Below are positions 35,066-43,929 of a stretch of 64,000 nt of DNA, one piece after another (positions within the stretch are counted from its first letter, which is position 1; each line of letters opens with the position of its first letter). The position numbers and the translations under genes are program-made. Under the pieces are notes generated by a model. The model saw only the letters and a program-made list of their open reading frames with translations. It ran no database searches and was not told where the DNA came from. This DNA is from Bradyrhizobium archetypum (lineage in GTDB: Bacteria; Pseudomonadota; Alphaproteobacteria; Rhizobiales; Xanthobacteraceae), in NCBI RefSeq assembly GCF_013114835.1, contig NZ_JAAVLW010000002.1:682001-746000 (forward strand), in the 5' to 3' direction.

Positions 35066-35662
35066 ATGAACGAAGTCGTGGTTCTCACCCCTGAACGCAT
35101 TCTGGAGGTCACCGAGGATGTGTTGCGCCGCTATGGCCTCGCCAAGGCAACCGTGGTGGACGTGGCCCGCGCGCTCGATGTGAGCCACGGCAGTGTCTAC
35201 CGCCATTTCCCCAGCAAGGCCTCGCTGCGCGAGGCGGTGGCCAAGCGCTGGCTCGACCGCCTCAGCGCGCCCTTGTTGAAGATTGCGGAAGCTTCCGGCC
35301 CGGCGCCAGCGCGGCTGGAGAGCTGGCTGCGCACCATGTTTACGATCAAGCACAAGCGGCTTAGCGACGATCCCGAGATGTTTGCGACCTATCTGGCGCT
35401 GGCGCGCGAGGCCTGCAGATCCGTGAGTTGCCACAAAGACTGCCTTGTCGATCAGATCGCGCTGATCCTGTCCGACGGCGTCAAGCAGGGCGCTTTCGAG
35501 ATCGCCGACATTAAGGCATCGGCACGCGCCATTTTCGATGCCACCAGCCGTTTCCACCACCCCGCTCATGCCGAGGAATGGAACGAGCCGGGCGCCCCGG
35601 CCCGGATCGATGCGCTGCTGGCGCTCCTGCTCAAGGGTTTGGAAGCGCCGCGCAAGCACTGA
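35066..35662 (+). CDS. TetR-family transcriptional regulator
   Basis: 198-residue repressor. Residues about 8-55 are the TetR helix-turn-helix (ILEVTEDVLRRYGLAKATVVDVARALDVSHGSVYRHFPSKASL). The rest is a helical ligand-binding and dimer domain ending in a short basic tail. Conserved REACRSVSCHKDCL has two Cys that might sense metals or redox state (inference). ATG 35066 is preferred over GTG 35060 because of spacing to CAGG. The upstream palindrome at 34777 is its likely operator. Confidence 0.93.
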   Translation: MNEVVVLTPERILEVTEDVLRRYGLAKATVVDVARALDVSHGSVYRHFPSKASLREAVAKRWLDRLSAPLLKIAEASGPAPARLESWLRTMFTIKHKRLSDDPEMFATYLALAREACRSVSCHKDCLVDQIALILSDGVKQGAFEIADIKASARAIFDATSRFHHPAHAEEWNEPGAPARIDALLALLLKGLEAPRKH

Positions 35663-35754
35663 CGCGCCTCGTTTGTCCTGAGCACGACAACAAGAGCTGT
35701 ACCCAGGTGTCGGCGGGCACCTGGAGCTATGCGGCCAATGCTGGGTATTGAACC

Positions 35755-37044
35755 TCAATCGGCCGTGTAGAACGCTTCTCGAACAAGATTCGCGATCGGG
35801 CCGGAGCCGATAATCGCCGTCTGCGTCAGGACCAGGCCGACGACGCGGTTTGCCGGATCGATCCAAAACTGCGTGCCATACACGCCGCCCCACCCATAGC
35901 TGCCGGCCGGAAGACGGCTCTTGGCCGCAGCCGGGTCGGTCACTATCCCAAATCCGAGCGTGAAGCCCCAGCCGGGCCCGCGAAGTGTCCGCATATCGCC
36001 GGTCGCGTTCTGCGTCATCTGTCGGACCGTTTCCGCGCGGAGCACCCGCACTCCGTCGAGCTCGCCTTGGTTCAGCAGCATCTGCAGGAATCGCGCGTAA
36101 TCCCCGATGGTGCCGCTCATGCCGGCGCCTCCAGAGTTATAGGCGGTCGGAGCGAAGGCGCGGTCCGGGTCGAGATTGATAGTGCCCTTGGTGGGCGGGA
36201 ACGGCACAGCCTCGGGTCCCGTCACAGGAACATAGCCCGTGCCGAGTGCACCCGTAACCTGTGCGGGCCGGGTCACCTGCACGAAGCTCGAGCGGATGGT
36301 TTCAGGTACGTTGAACACAAAGCTCTGGATCCTCAGAGGCTTTGCGATTCGCTCGATTACGAAAGCTTCCAGGCTGGCTCCCGTCACCTTTTCGATGATG
36401 GCCCCGAGCACGTCAGTGGCGAGCGAGTATTCCCAGCTCGTACCGGGCTGATAGCCAAGCGGAACGGAAGCAAGGCGCTGCATCGCTTCGGCCGTGGTTA
36501 CCTGGGGCTGGTCCAGGCCGTCGGTCACGCGCGCTTCGCGGTATGCATCAACGAGTCGGGGATTGTTGATGAAGTTGTAGGAGAACCCGGCGGTGTGGCT
36601 CAGCAGCTCTCGGATCGTCGGGGGCCTGCTCGCCGGAACTTCGGCGCCGTCCGGCCCACGCACCCGCAGGTTAGCGAACTCGGGGAGAAAACGGCTGACC
36701 GGATCATCCAGGCCGATCTTGTCCTGCTCGACAAGGATCATTGCTGCCACTGAAGTGACGGCCTTCGTCATTGAGGCGAGGCGGAACATGTCTTTCTCGC
36801 CGATCAGCGAGTTGCTGCCGACCTCTCGAATGCCGACGCTGCGGCTGTAGACCGGGCGTCCATTTTCGAGGATCAGCACCACAATACCCGGAGTGCTGCG
36901 ACCTTCGACCAATCCCCGAAGGGTTTCATCGAGTTTTGCGTTGCGCGCCTCGGGCGAGAACGCCAATGCAACTGGGGTGGCATAGAGCGCAAACGCTGTC
37001 ACTCCTGCCCAAAGCAGTCCGATCACAAGACGACGTGAGATCAT
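35755..37044 (-). CDS. Secreted serine hydrolase, beta-lactamase/transpeptidase-like
   Basis: 429 residues with a signal peptide (LVIGLLWAGVTAFALYATPVALA). Catalytic motifs: LASMTKAVTSVAAM (S-x-x-K), ELLSHTAGFSYNF and EYSLATDVLGAI (Tyr). It is the third member of this family in the window, but more distant from the pair at 19.6-22.2 kb. The substrate is unknown; esterase or DD-peptidase activity is as likely as lactamase. The start at 37044 has GGGAGGAAA upstream. Confidence 0.9.
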   Translation of the reverse strand: MISRRLVIGLLWAGVTAFALYATPVALAFSPEARNAKLDETLRGLVEGRSTPGIVVLILENGRPVYSRSVGIREVGSNSLIGEKDMFRLASMTKAVTSVAAMILVEQDKIGLDDPVSRFLPEFANLRVRGPDGAEVPASRPPTIRELLSHTAGFSYNFINNPRLVDAYREARVTDGLDQPQVTTAEAMQRLASVPLGYQPGTSWEYSLATDVLGAIIEKVTGASLEAFVIERIAKPLRIQSFVFNVPETIRSSFVQVTRPAQVTGALGTGYVPVTGPEAVPFPPTKGTINLDPDRAFAPTAYNSGGAGMSGTIGDYARFLQMLLNQGELDGVRVLRAETVRQMTQNATGDMRTLRGPGWGFTLGFGIVTDPAAAKSRLPAGSYGWGGVYGTQFWIDPANRVVGLVLTQTAIIGSGPIANLVREAFYTAD

Positions 37045-37501
37045 GATATTTCCTCCCATAGATGGTTTCTGACTGCCCATCGGTCAGCCAATCCAGATCG
37101 GAAAAACCGGAGCCTAGACGGCGCCGCGGTATTTTTGACTTGAAACCGCAAAAGGCGTGGTCGCGAACGACCTGTGGTGAGCGGCAATTACACCCGGCGC
37201 GCAGGGCATTCCATGCGGCACTTGCAGACGCAAAAATCAACGTACCACATCCGCTGGCTGCCGTCGCAGATAAAACACGGTAGCCGTGCTCCGAAGCACG
37301 GCCATGTGGCACGGTGGACTCGACTCAGACGGCTGGCATTGTGTTGCGCCATACCGGAAAAAAAGTTTATCGGGCAACGAGATTCTGGTCGTCTGGCGGC
37401 CTGCAGGCATCCGGCATGATTGCGGCCTGGGCGCCGCCTGTTGTTTGATATCCATCAAGGCACGCGCCAACACGGGCGCGATAATGGATTGGGAGGAAAA
37501 C
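37045..37501. other. Intergenic region before the phosphatase/kinase pair
   Basis: 457 bp between divergent genes. It contains a hairpin CCGTGCT-CCGA-AGCACGG near 37281 and the FixK/FNR-type box at 37445. No convincing gene was seen in the rest. Confidence 0.6.
37445..37458 (+). promoter_or_regulatory. FixK/FNR-type box (anaerobox)
   Basis: TTGATATCCATCAA is a perfect TTGAT-N4-ATCAA palindrome, the site of FixK2/FNR-type activators used in low oxygen. Its centre is about 50 bases before the GTG of the metallophosphatase gene. A class II start 41 bases from the centre would fall near the ribosome binding site, so exact promoter geometry is uncertain. Confidence 0.72.
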
Positions 37502-38242
37502 GTGCGGCTGGCGCTGTTTGCCGATATCCACGCCAACCGGCAGGCCTTCAGCGCGTGCCTCGACTTTGCGCGCGCCCGCGGCGCGGAGCGGATCGTCTGC
37601 CTCGGCGATATCGTCGGCTATGGCGCCGATCCGGAATGGGCCGTCGACACGGTGATGGATCTCGTCAATGATGGCGCGATTGCCGTGATCGGCAATCACG
37701 ATCAGGCCATCGGCACGCCGTCGGAAACCATGAATGCCGCGGCCCAGATCGCGATCGAGTGGACGCGCGGCAGGCTGAGCTTGGCGCAGCGGCGTTTTCT
37801 GGCGGAGTTGCCGCTGACCCTGCGCGAGGACGATCGCCTCTACGTGCATTCCGAAGCCTCGCAGCCCTCGCAATGGCGCTATGTGCGCGACACGCCGCAT
37901 GCGGCGCGCAGCCTCGAGGCGACCGATGCGCACGTCACGTTTTGCGGACACATCCACCGGCCGGCGCTCTATTCGATGTCCTCGGCGGCAAAGATGACGA
38001 GCTTCATCCCGACGACCGACGTGCCGGTGCAATTGCTCGGCGGCCGGCGCTGGCTCGCCGTTCTCGGCTCCGTCGGCCAACCGCGCGACGGCGATCCGGC
38101 GGCCTCGTTCGCAATGCTCGATACCGCCTCGCGCGAGATCACCTATTGCCGCGTGCCTTACGACGTGGAGACCGCTGCCGACCGAATCCGCGCCAACGGC
38201 CTGCCGCGCTGGCTGGCCGACCGTCTTTTGGACGGGAGGTGA
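37502..38242 (+). CDS. Metallophosphoesterase (PPP/YfcE-like phosphatase)
   Basis: 246 residues of the calcineurin-like phosphoesterase fold. Metal ligands are visible in order: LFADIHANRQAF (DxH), CLGDIVGYGADP (GDxVGYG), VIGNHDQAI (GNHD) and TFCGHIHRPAL (GHxH). Such enzymes act on phosphoproteins, cyclic nucleotides or dinucleotides. The GTG at 37502 follows GGGAGG by 5 bases, better than the ATG at 37484. It lies 6 bp before a Ser/Thr kinase gene, so a phosphatase-kinase pair acting on the same targets is likely. Confidence 0.9.
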   Translation: MRLALFADIHANRQAFSACLDFARARGAERIVCLGDIVGYGADPEWAVDTVMDLVNDGAIAVIGNHDQAIGTPSETMNAAAQIAIEWTRGRLSLAQRRFLAELPLTLREDDRLYVHSEASQPSQWRYVRDTPHAARSLEATDAHVTFCGHIHRPALYSMSSAAKMTSFIPTTDVPVQLLGGRRWLAVLGSVGQPRDGDPAASFAMLDTASREITYCRVPYDVETAADRIRANGLPRWLADRLLDGR

Positions 38243-38248
38243 GGGGCG

Positions 38249-39679
38249 ATGGCGAGGCCTGCAATCGCGCCCGGCGCCGAACTCGATGGCTTCACGATCG
38301 GGGAATGCGTCCATCACGGCGGCATGGCGACGCTATGGACGGTTACCCATCCTGGCATCTCCATGCCGCTGTTGATGAAGGTCCCGCGGGTTGCCGAGGG
38401 CGAAGACCCGGCGGCCATCGTCTCTTTCGAAATGGAACAAATGATTCTGCCGCGGCTGTCGGGTGCGCATGTGCCGGGCTGTTTCGGCACCGGCGATTTC
38501 GACCGGCAGGCTTACGTCGTCATGGAGCGCATTGGCGGCAAGACGCTCTATAGCCGCATCGACAAGTTGCCGATCCCGTACGAAGAGGCGAGGGTACTGG
38601 GCGGCAAGGTCGCCACTGCGCTTGCCGACCTGCACGGCCAGAACGTCATCCATCACGACATCAAGCCGAGCAGCATCATGTTTCGCCCCTCCGGCGAATG
38701 CGTACTGATCGATTTCGGCCTGTCGCACCACAACCAATTGCCGGACCTGCTGCAGGAGGAGTTTCGTCTGCCCTACGGCACCGCGCCGTATATGGCGCCG
38801 GAGCGCCTGCTCGGCGTGCGCGACGATCCGCGCAGCGACCTGTTTTCGCTGGGCGTGCTGCTCTATTTTTTCACCACCGGCGAGCGGCCGTTCGGCGAGA
38901 GCGAGACGCTGCGCGGCATGCGCCGGCGGCTGTGGCGCGATCCCTATCCGCCGCGCAAGCTTAAGATAGACTATCCGCCATGGCTGCAGGAAATCGTGCT
39001 GCGCTGTCTTGAGATCGAGCCGGTGTGGCGGCATCCGACGGCGTCCCAACTGGCGTTCGAACTGGCCCATCCCGAACAGGTCAAGCTGACGGCGCGGTCG
39101 GAGCGGCTGCAGCGCGATCCGCTCAGCACGGTGTGGCGGCGCCGCTTCAACCGCGGCTTGACGCTGCCGAAGCCGAAATCCAGCGTGGCCGCGCAACTGG
39201 CGTCGGGGCCGATCGTGGTCGTGGCGATCGATACCGAGGAGGGAGCAAGAACGCTCAACGAATGCCTGCGCCGGACCGCCGCGCAGTTGCTCTCGACCTT
39301 GCCGTCGGCGCGGCTCGCCTGCCTGAATGTGCTCAAGCTCGGGCGCATCACCATCGATCGCACGCTCGACGAACAGGGCAACAACAAGCACATCGACCGC
39401 ATGGTCGCGCTGCGCCACTGGGCGCGGCCGCTTGAGCTCGATGAAAGCAGGCTCACGGTACATGTGCTGGAGGCGGTCGATCCCGCGGCCGCGATCCTGG
39501 AATTCACCAGGGCCAATCATGTCGATCACATCGTGATCGGCGCACGGCAGAATTCGATGCTCCGCACGCTGCTCGGCAGCGTTTCAGCCAAGGTTGCGAC
39601 TGAGGCCGACTGCACGGTGACGGTGGTGCGGCCGCCGCGATCGGCGGCGACGCCGGCAGAAGAAGATAGCACAGGGTAA
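38249..39679 (+). CDS. Ser/Thr protein kinase fused to a universal stress protein domain
   Basis: 476 residues. The N-terminal 270 form a Hanks-type kinase: Gly loop FTIGECVHHGGMATLW, Lys in LLMKVPRV, catalytic loop VIHHDIKPSSIMF, DFG in LIDFGLSHH and APE in APYMAPERLLG. The catalytic loop differs from HRDxKxxN: the Arg is His and the metal-binding Asn is Ser. The C-terminal about 150 residues are a UspA domain (IVVVAIDTEE, then HIVIGARQNSMLRTLLGSVSAKVATEADCTVTVVR with the ATP-binding GA-x-x-x-S pattern). No membrane segment. It is coupled to the phosphatase and behind a low-oxygen box. Confidence 0.92.
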   Translation: MARPAIAPGAELDGFTIGECVHHGGMATLWTVTHPGISMPLLMKVPRVAEGEDPAAIVSFEMEQMILPRLSGAHVPGCFGTGDFDRQAYVVMERIGGKTLYSRIDKLPIPYEEARVLGGKVATALADLHGQNVIHHDIKPSSIMFRPSGECVLIDFGLSHHNQLPDLLQEEFRLPYGTAPYMAPERLLGVRDDPRSDLFSLGVLLYFFTTGERPFGESETLRGMRRRLWRDPYPPRKLKIDYPPWLQEIVLRCLEIEPVWRHPTASQLAFELAHPEQVKLTARSERLQRDPLSTVWRRRFNRGLTLPKPKSSVAAQLASGPIVVVAIDTEEGARTLNECLRRTAAQLLSTLPSARLACLNVLKLGRITIDRTLDEQGNNKHIDRMVALRHWARPLELDESRLTVHVLEAVDPAAAILEFTRANHVDHIVIGARQNSMLRTLLGSVSAKVATEADCTVTVVRPPRSAATPAEEDSTG

Positions 39680-39703
39680 CGCCGGATCGGCCGTCGAATG
39701 CAC

Positions 39704-40087
39704 TCACTCAAGCGTTTGGACCGGCGGCGCCTTTGAGCGCGGCGGGTTCGGCACGGGATAGCTCGTGACGCTGCTGCTTCGTTCGGCTGGACCGGCGGAT
39801 GCGGGAGATGTGGGACCTGGGCCGACAGCTTCCGCCCTCGCACCTCGCACGCTGTCACGCGATGACTGCCGGCGGTGCCGCGACGAGCGCGGGCCGTCGA
39901 GTCCCCACGAGCGCGAGATCGAAGGCCCCGCGGTATAGCCGACGAAGGCACCGGCAACGGCCCCGACCGGACCTAGCACGACGGCGCCGGCCACCGCACC
40001 CAGCGCGGCGTCGCCTGCACGCTGCGCAACCGCGGCAGAGGGCGCGAGGACCAGGAGCAATGCAGCTGTGGTGAAGGCCTTGATCAT
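39704..40087 (-). CDS. Secreted glycine-zipper protein of unknown function
   Basis: 127 residues with a signal peptide (FTTAALLLVLAPSAAVAQ). A Gly-zipper segment AALGAVAGAVVLGPVGAVAGAFVGYTAG could pack as a helix pair or insert in the outer membrane. A basic Arg/Ser stretch and a Pro-rich tail ending RSKAPPVQTLE follow. Such proteins are frequent in Bradyrhizobium; function unknown. Convergent with the kinase gene. Confidence 0.82.
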   Translation of the reverse strand: MIKAFTTAALLLVLAPSAAVAQRAGDAALGAVAGAVVLGPVGAVAGAFVGYTAGPSISRSWGLDGPRSSRHRRQSSRDSVRGARAEAVGPGPTSPASAGPAERSSSVTSYPVPNPPRSKAPPVQTLE

Positions 40088-40376
40088 ACTTGTGTCCCAT
40101 CCGTGAAAGGCGGGATGCTGATCTGGCTTTATGGCGAGATGCGTGACGTTTTGTGGCCGCAGCGTGGAGCTTTCGGGTTCCGTGCCCTGTCGCGCGGCTG
40201 GTGTGGCTTTCCTGCCGCTGACTTTCGCGTTTGGGCGATGCGCTCCATCGCAGACGAAGCGGAAAGGCGGACATCACCTCTCCCAGCTCAATATGTATCG
40301 CGCAAGGGGCTTGCTTCAAGACCTCGGTCATCCCGTAGAGCCGCCGGCCGAAGCCACAACCTACGGGAGTCACCAA

Positions 40377-41912
40377 ATGAGTGTGTTGTCGTCGACGAGC
40401 GGGCCGCGTGCGGCCGAGATGAGCCTTGCCGCCGCTGCCGACGGGAGCGGCCACGCGGTAGTGATCGTCGGAGGCGGTCCGACAGGGCTGATGTTGGCAG
40501 GCGAGTTGGCGTTGGCCGGCGTCGACGTTGCCATCGTCGAGCGGCGCCACAACCAGGAACTCGCCGGCTCGCGTGCCGGCGGCCTGCACTCACGCACCAT
40601 CGAGATTCTCGATCAACGCGGGATCGCTGATCGGTTCCTGTCGCAGGGACAGGTGGCGCAGGTTGCAGGATTCGCCATGATCCGGTTGGACATCAGCGAC
40701 TTTCCTACGCGACACAATTACGGGCTTGCGCTTTGGCAGAACCACATCGAGCGCATCCTCGCCGGCTGGGTCGACGAGCTGGCGGTGCCGATCTATCGCG
40801 GATGTGAGGTCACTGGTTTCGCTCAGGATGACACCGGCGCTGACGTCGAACTGTCCGACGGCCAGACGCTGCGGGCGAAATATCTCGTCGGCTGCGACGG
40901 TGGACGCAGCCTGATCCGCAAAGCAGCCGGCATCGCGTTTCCCGGCTGGGATCCGACAACGAGCCATCTCATCGCGGAGGTCGAGATCGCGGAGGAGCCG
41001 AAATGGGGTATCCACCACGATGCTCGCGGCATCCATGGACTGAGCCGGTTGGAGGACGGCGGGTCGGTGCGGCTGATGGTGACCGAGCAGCATCTTGGAT
41101 CCACCGGCGAACCCACCCTGCACGATCTCAGCGAGGCGCTGATCGCCGTCTTCGGGACCGACTATGGGATCCACAGCCCGACCTCGATCTCCAGATTTAC
41201 CGATATGACCCGGCAGGCGGCGTCCTATCGCAAGGGGCGCGTGCTGCTGGCCGGCGACGCCGCACATGTGCATTACCCCGCGGGAGGACAGGGCCTCAAC
41301 ACCGGGGTGCAGGATGCCGTGAATCTCGGATGGAAGCTGGCCCAGGTGGTCAAGCAGACGTCACCGGAAAGCCTGCTCGACACCTATCATGCCGAGCGCC
41401 ACCCGGTCGCTGCCCGCGTGCTGCGCAATACGATGGCGCAAGCCGCGCTGATGCGCCGCCCGGACGACCGCATCAACGCGTTGAAGGACACCATGTCCGA
41501 ACTCCTCGGCATGGACGAGCCGCGCAAGCGTTTCGCCGCGATGATATCGGGTCTGGACATCCGGTACGACCTCGGCGAGGGACACAAGCTGCTCGGACGC
41601 CGCATGCCCGACCTCGACCTGATCACGGCCGGCGGCCCGTTGCGGGTATTCACCCTGCTGCACGGCGGGCGGCCCGTGCTGCTCGACCTCGGCCATCCCG
41701 GCCGTCTCGACATCGCACCCTGGGCGGATCGGGTCGACCTGATCACCGCCGAATATGTCGGTGCGTGGGAGTTGCCGGCCATCGGCGAGGTTGCTGCGCC
41801 GAGCGCCGTGTTGATCAGGCCGGACGGATATGTCGCCTGGGTCGGAGACCGAACTGAACTCGGGCTCACTGATGCGCTAGCCACCTGGTTCGGACCGCCG
41901 CGAACTCGGTGA
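40377..41912 (+). CDS. FAD-dependent aromatic monooxygenase (PheA/RdmE-like)
   Basis: 511-residue flavoprotein hydroxylase. It shows the FAD dinucleotide motif VVIVGGGPTGLMLAGELALAG, the NADPH/FAD motif YLVGCDGGRSLIRKAAGI and the GD motif RVLLAGDAAHVHYPAGGQGLNTGVQDAVNLGWKLA. A C-terminal thioredoxin-like domain follows, as in phenol and polyketide hydroxylases. It inserts one oxygen into a phenol- or quinone-like ring with NAD(P)H; the substrate is unknown. The start at 40377 has GGGAG 7 bases upstream; the frame extends back to 40131 without family-like sequence. No pathway partner is adjacent. Confidence 0.9.
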   Translation: MSVLSSTSGPRAAEMSLAAAADGSGHAVVIVGGGPTGLMLAGELALAGVDVAIVERRHNQELAGSRAGGLHSRTIEILDQRGIADRFLSQGQVAQVAGFAMIRLDISDFPTRHNYGLALWQNHIERILAGWVDELAVPIYRGCEVTGFAQDDTGADVELSDGQTLRAKYLVGCDGGRSLIRKAAGIAFPGWDPTTSHLIAEVEIAEEPKWGIHHDARGIHGLSRLEDGGSVRLMVTEQHLGSTGEPTLHDLSEALIAVFGTDYGIHSPTSISRFTDMTRQAASYRKGRVLLAGDAAHVHYPAGGQGLNTGVQDAVNLGWKLAQVVKQTSPESLLDTYHAERHPVAARVLRNTMAQAALMRRPDDRINALKDTMSELLGMDEPRKRFAAMISGLDIRYDLGEGHKLLGRRMPDLDLITAGGPLRVFTLLHGGRPVLLDLGHPGRLDIAPWADRVDLITAEYVGAWELPAIGEVAAPSAVLIRPDGYVAWVGDRTELGLTDALATWFGPPRTR

Positions 41913-41950
41913 TCGCGGCTTGGCTCGGCCTCGCTTCAGGGCAGTCTTGG

Positions 41951-42652
41951 TCAGATCGCTTCGCCGCGCGCCAGCGCTGCCGCGTTACGGATCGCGGAAA
42001 TATTGGCCTTGTAGGCTTCCATGGTGCCGCCCTTGAACACCGCGGAGCCCGCCACCAGCGCATTGGCGCCGGCGGCGACTAGCCGGCCGGCGACGTCGGG
42101 CGCCACGCCGCCGTCCACCTCGATGTCGATCGGCCGGCCCGCGGCCATCGCCCTGACGTCGCTGACCTTGCCGAGCGCGGACTTGATGAAGGCCTGGCCG
42201 CCGAAGCCGGGATTGACCGACATCACCAGCACCAGATCGATCAGGTCGATGACATATTCGATCGCGCTCGCCGGCGTGCCCGGGTTGAGCGAGACGCCGG
42301 CCTTCTTGCCGAGCGCGCGGATCGCCTGCAGCGAGCGATGCAGATGCGGGCCGGCTTCGGCATGGACGGTAATGTGATCGCAGCCGGCTTTTGCAAACGC
42401 CTCGAGATAGGGATCGCAGGGCGAGATCATCAGATGCGCGTCAAAAATCTTCTTGGTGTGCGGACGCATCGCCTTGATGACGTCGGGGCCGTAGGAAATG
42501 TTCGGCACGAAATGCCCGTCCATCACGTCGAGATGGATCCAGTCGGCGCCGGCTGCGTCCACGGCGCGAACTTCGTCACCGAGCTTGGCGAAATCCGCCG
42601 CCAGGATCGACGGTGCGATGACGAGGGGACGTGGCGCAAATTGCTGGGACAT
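41951..42652 (-). CDS. rpe: Ribulose-phosphate 3-epimerase
   Basis: 233-residue TIM-barrel enzyme of the pentose phosphate and Calvin cycles, interconverting ribulose-5-P and xylulose-5-P. Signatures: [37 protein letters not shown] (metal/catalytic Asp), [13 protein letters not shown] and [14 protein letters not shown] (second Asp). The start at 42652 is the family start; the frame extends upstream without homology. Alone on its strand. Confidence 0.97.
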   Translation of the reverse strand: MSQQFAPRPLVIAPSILAADFAKLGDEVRAVDAAGADWIHLDVMDGHFVPNISYGPDVIKAMRPHTKKIFDAHLMISPCDPYLEAFAKAGCDHITVHAEAGPHLHRSLQAIRALGKKAGVSLNPGTPASAIEYVIDLIDLVLVMSVNPGFGGQAFIKSALGKVSDVRAMAAGRPIDIEVDGGVAPDVAGRLVAAGANALVAGSAVFKGGTMEAYKANISAIRNAAALARGEAI

Positions 42653-42828
42653 GCGGTCTTTCCCAAACTTCTTCGGAACGGCTCCGCGTAACACGCAGGG
42701 TGGCCGGGAGCAATAAGTGCGGGAAGGCCTGGCTGTGGACGGAAAAATCTGCCGTGACAGGCAGCTATTGCCGGGTCTGCGGATTCGAACGCGATGCGAC
42801 AATGGCCGGTTTTATTGGGTTTTTCGGA

Positions 42829-42844
42829 TGGCACGGCACTTGCT
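42829..42844 (+). promoter_or_regulatory. Sigma-54 (RpoN) promoter for the EF-hand gene
   Basis: TGGCACGGCACTTGCT matches the -24/-12 consensus TGGCACG-N4-TTGCW exactly, with GG and GC correctly spaced. The start of transcription is expected near 42855, about 50 bases before the ATG at 42904. No TGT-N10-ACA NifA site was found just upstream, so the activator is unknown. Confidence 0.75.
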
Positions 42845-42903
42845 GAGGAAAGCGGAACACGAATTGTGGGCCGCGGTCCGCGCGGCATTGTTGGAGTTCC
42901 GCC

Positions 42904-43653
42904 ATGTTCTTTGCTCTGGGCGCCGCATCGTCGGCGATCGATGCCCTCAAGGCGCTGACGTCGTCGAAATCGTCGGCGCAAACCGCCGGCGTCAGCCAGA
43001 ATTCCGAAAGCCCGTTCGCCTTCCTGTCCTCGAACACGTCGGCTTCGATCGGCCAGGGAGCTGGTTCGGGCGGCAGCGGCTGCTCGCCGATATCGCCGGA
43101 AACCATGAGTGCGCTGCTCGACGCGCAAAGCCAGTCCTCGGGCGGATCAACGATGGCTTCGAAGAGCCGCCACGCCGCGCTGAAGGACCTGTTCGGGCAG
43201 ATCGATGGCGACGGCGACGGCAAGATCACCAAGGCGGAATTCGAGGAGGCGCTTGGCGCCGGCGGCAGCAACCTCGCGCAGGCCGACAGCGTGTTCGGCA
43301 AGCTCGACCAGGACGGCGACGGCTCGGTCAGCCTCAAGGAACTGGCATCGGCGCTGCGGCCTAACAAGGGGCACCGTCGTCCGGATGAGGCAAGCGGTAG
43401 CGACGGATCAGGCTCCGATCCAATCTCGCAGGCACGACAAGGCGCGACCACCACGACCGTGACCAACACCGACGGTTCGGTGACGACGTCGCTGACCTAT
43501 GCCGACGGATCGAAGGTGACGATGACGTCGCCGGCGTCGGCAAGCTCGTCCAGCGCCGCGACGTCGTCCTATAATTTCATCGAGCAGATGATCCAGCGCG
43601 AGGCGAAGGCGATTTCGTCCGCAGCCACCGCATCGCTCTCGCTCAGCGCCTGA
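42904..43653 (+). CDS. EF-hand calcium-binding protein
   Basis: 249 residues. Residues about 88-152 carry a pair of EF-hands: loop 1 DGDGDGKITKAE and loop 2 DQDGDGSVSLKE, both with all calcium ligands. Flanks are Ser/Gly/Thr-rich and low complexity (SSKSSAQTAG, then TVTNTDGSVTTSLTYADGSKVTMTS). There is no clear signal peptide; the N-terminus FFALGAASSAIDALKAL is only mildly hydrophobic. It may be a calcium sensor or buffer, or exported by another route. An exact sigma-54 promoter lies upstream, so expression should depend on an enhancer-binding activator. Confidence 0.88.
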   Translation: MFFALGAASSAIDALKALTSSKSSAQTAGVSQNSESPFAFLSSNTSASIGQGAGSGGSGCSPISPETMSALLDAQSQSSGGSTMASKSRHAALKDLFGQIDGDGDGKITKAEFEEALGAGGSNLAQADSVFGKLDQDGDGSVSLKELASALRPNKGHRRPDEASGSDGSGSDPISQARQGATTTTVTNTDGSVTTSLTYADGSKVTMTSPASASSSSAATSSYNFIEQMIQREAKAISSAATASLSLSA

Positions 43654-43663
43654 CTGTCGGCCG

Positions 43664-43876
43664 TTACGCCGAGCGTTCATTGGCGATCTCTCGATACGGG
43701 TAGCGGTCGCGAATCTCGCGGTTGAAAAAGCTGCCTTTTGCGAAGGCCGCCCTGAACGCCTCGAACACGTCAGGCGGAACGCCTTCATAGACGTAGCGGC
43801 GCCCGGTGACGAAGGTCACCTGCAAGGCGCGCCGGGCGGCATCATAGCGATAATTGCGTATCACCGTGGAAGGCAT
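43664..43876 (-). CDS. KTSC-domain small protein
   Basis: 70 residues, essentially one KTSC domain (lysyl-tRNA synthetase C-terminal-like): STVIRNYRYDAARRALQVTF, then RRYVYEGVPPDVFEAFRAA and KGSFFNREIRDRYPY. The family is found alone or fused to nucleases and is thought to bind nucleic acids; function not established. It is convergent with the EF-hand gene, 10 bp away. Confidence 0.9.
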   Translation of the reverse strand: MPSTVIRNYRYDAARRALQVTFVTGRRYVYEGVPPDVFEAFRAAFAKGSFFNREIRDRYPYREIANERSA

Positions 43877-43929
43877 GGCGGCATCCCGAGTCGATCCTCA
43901 GCAACAACGCCATCATCGCAGCTTCGTTG

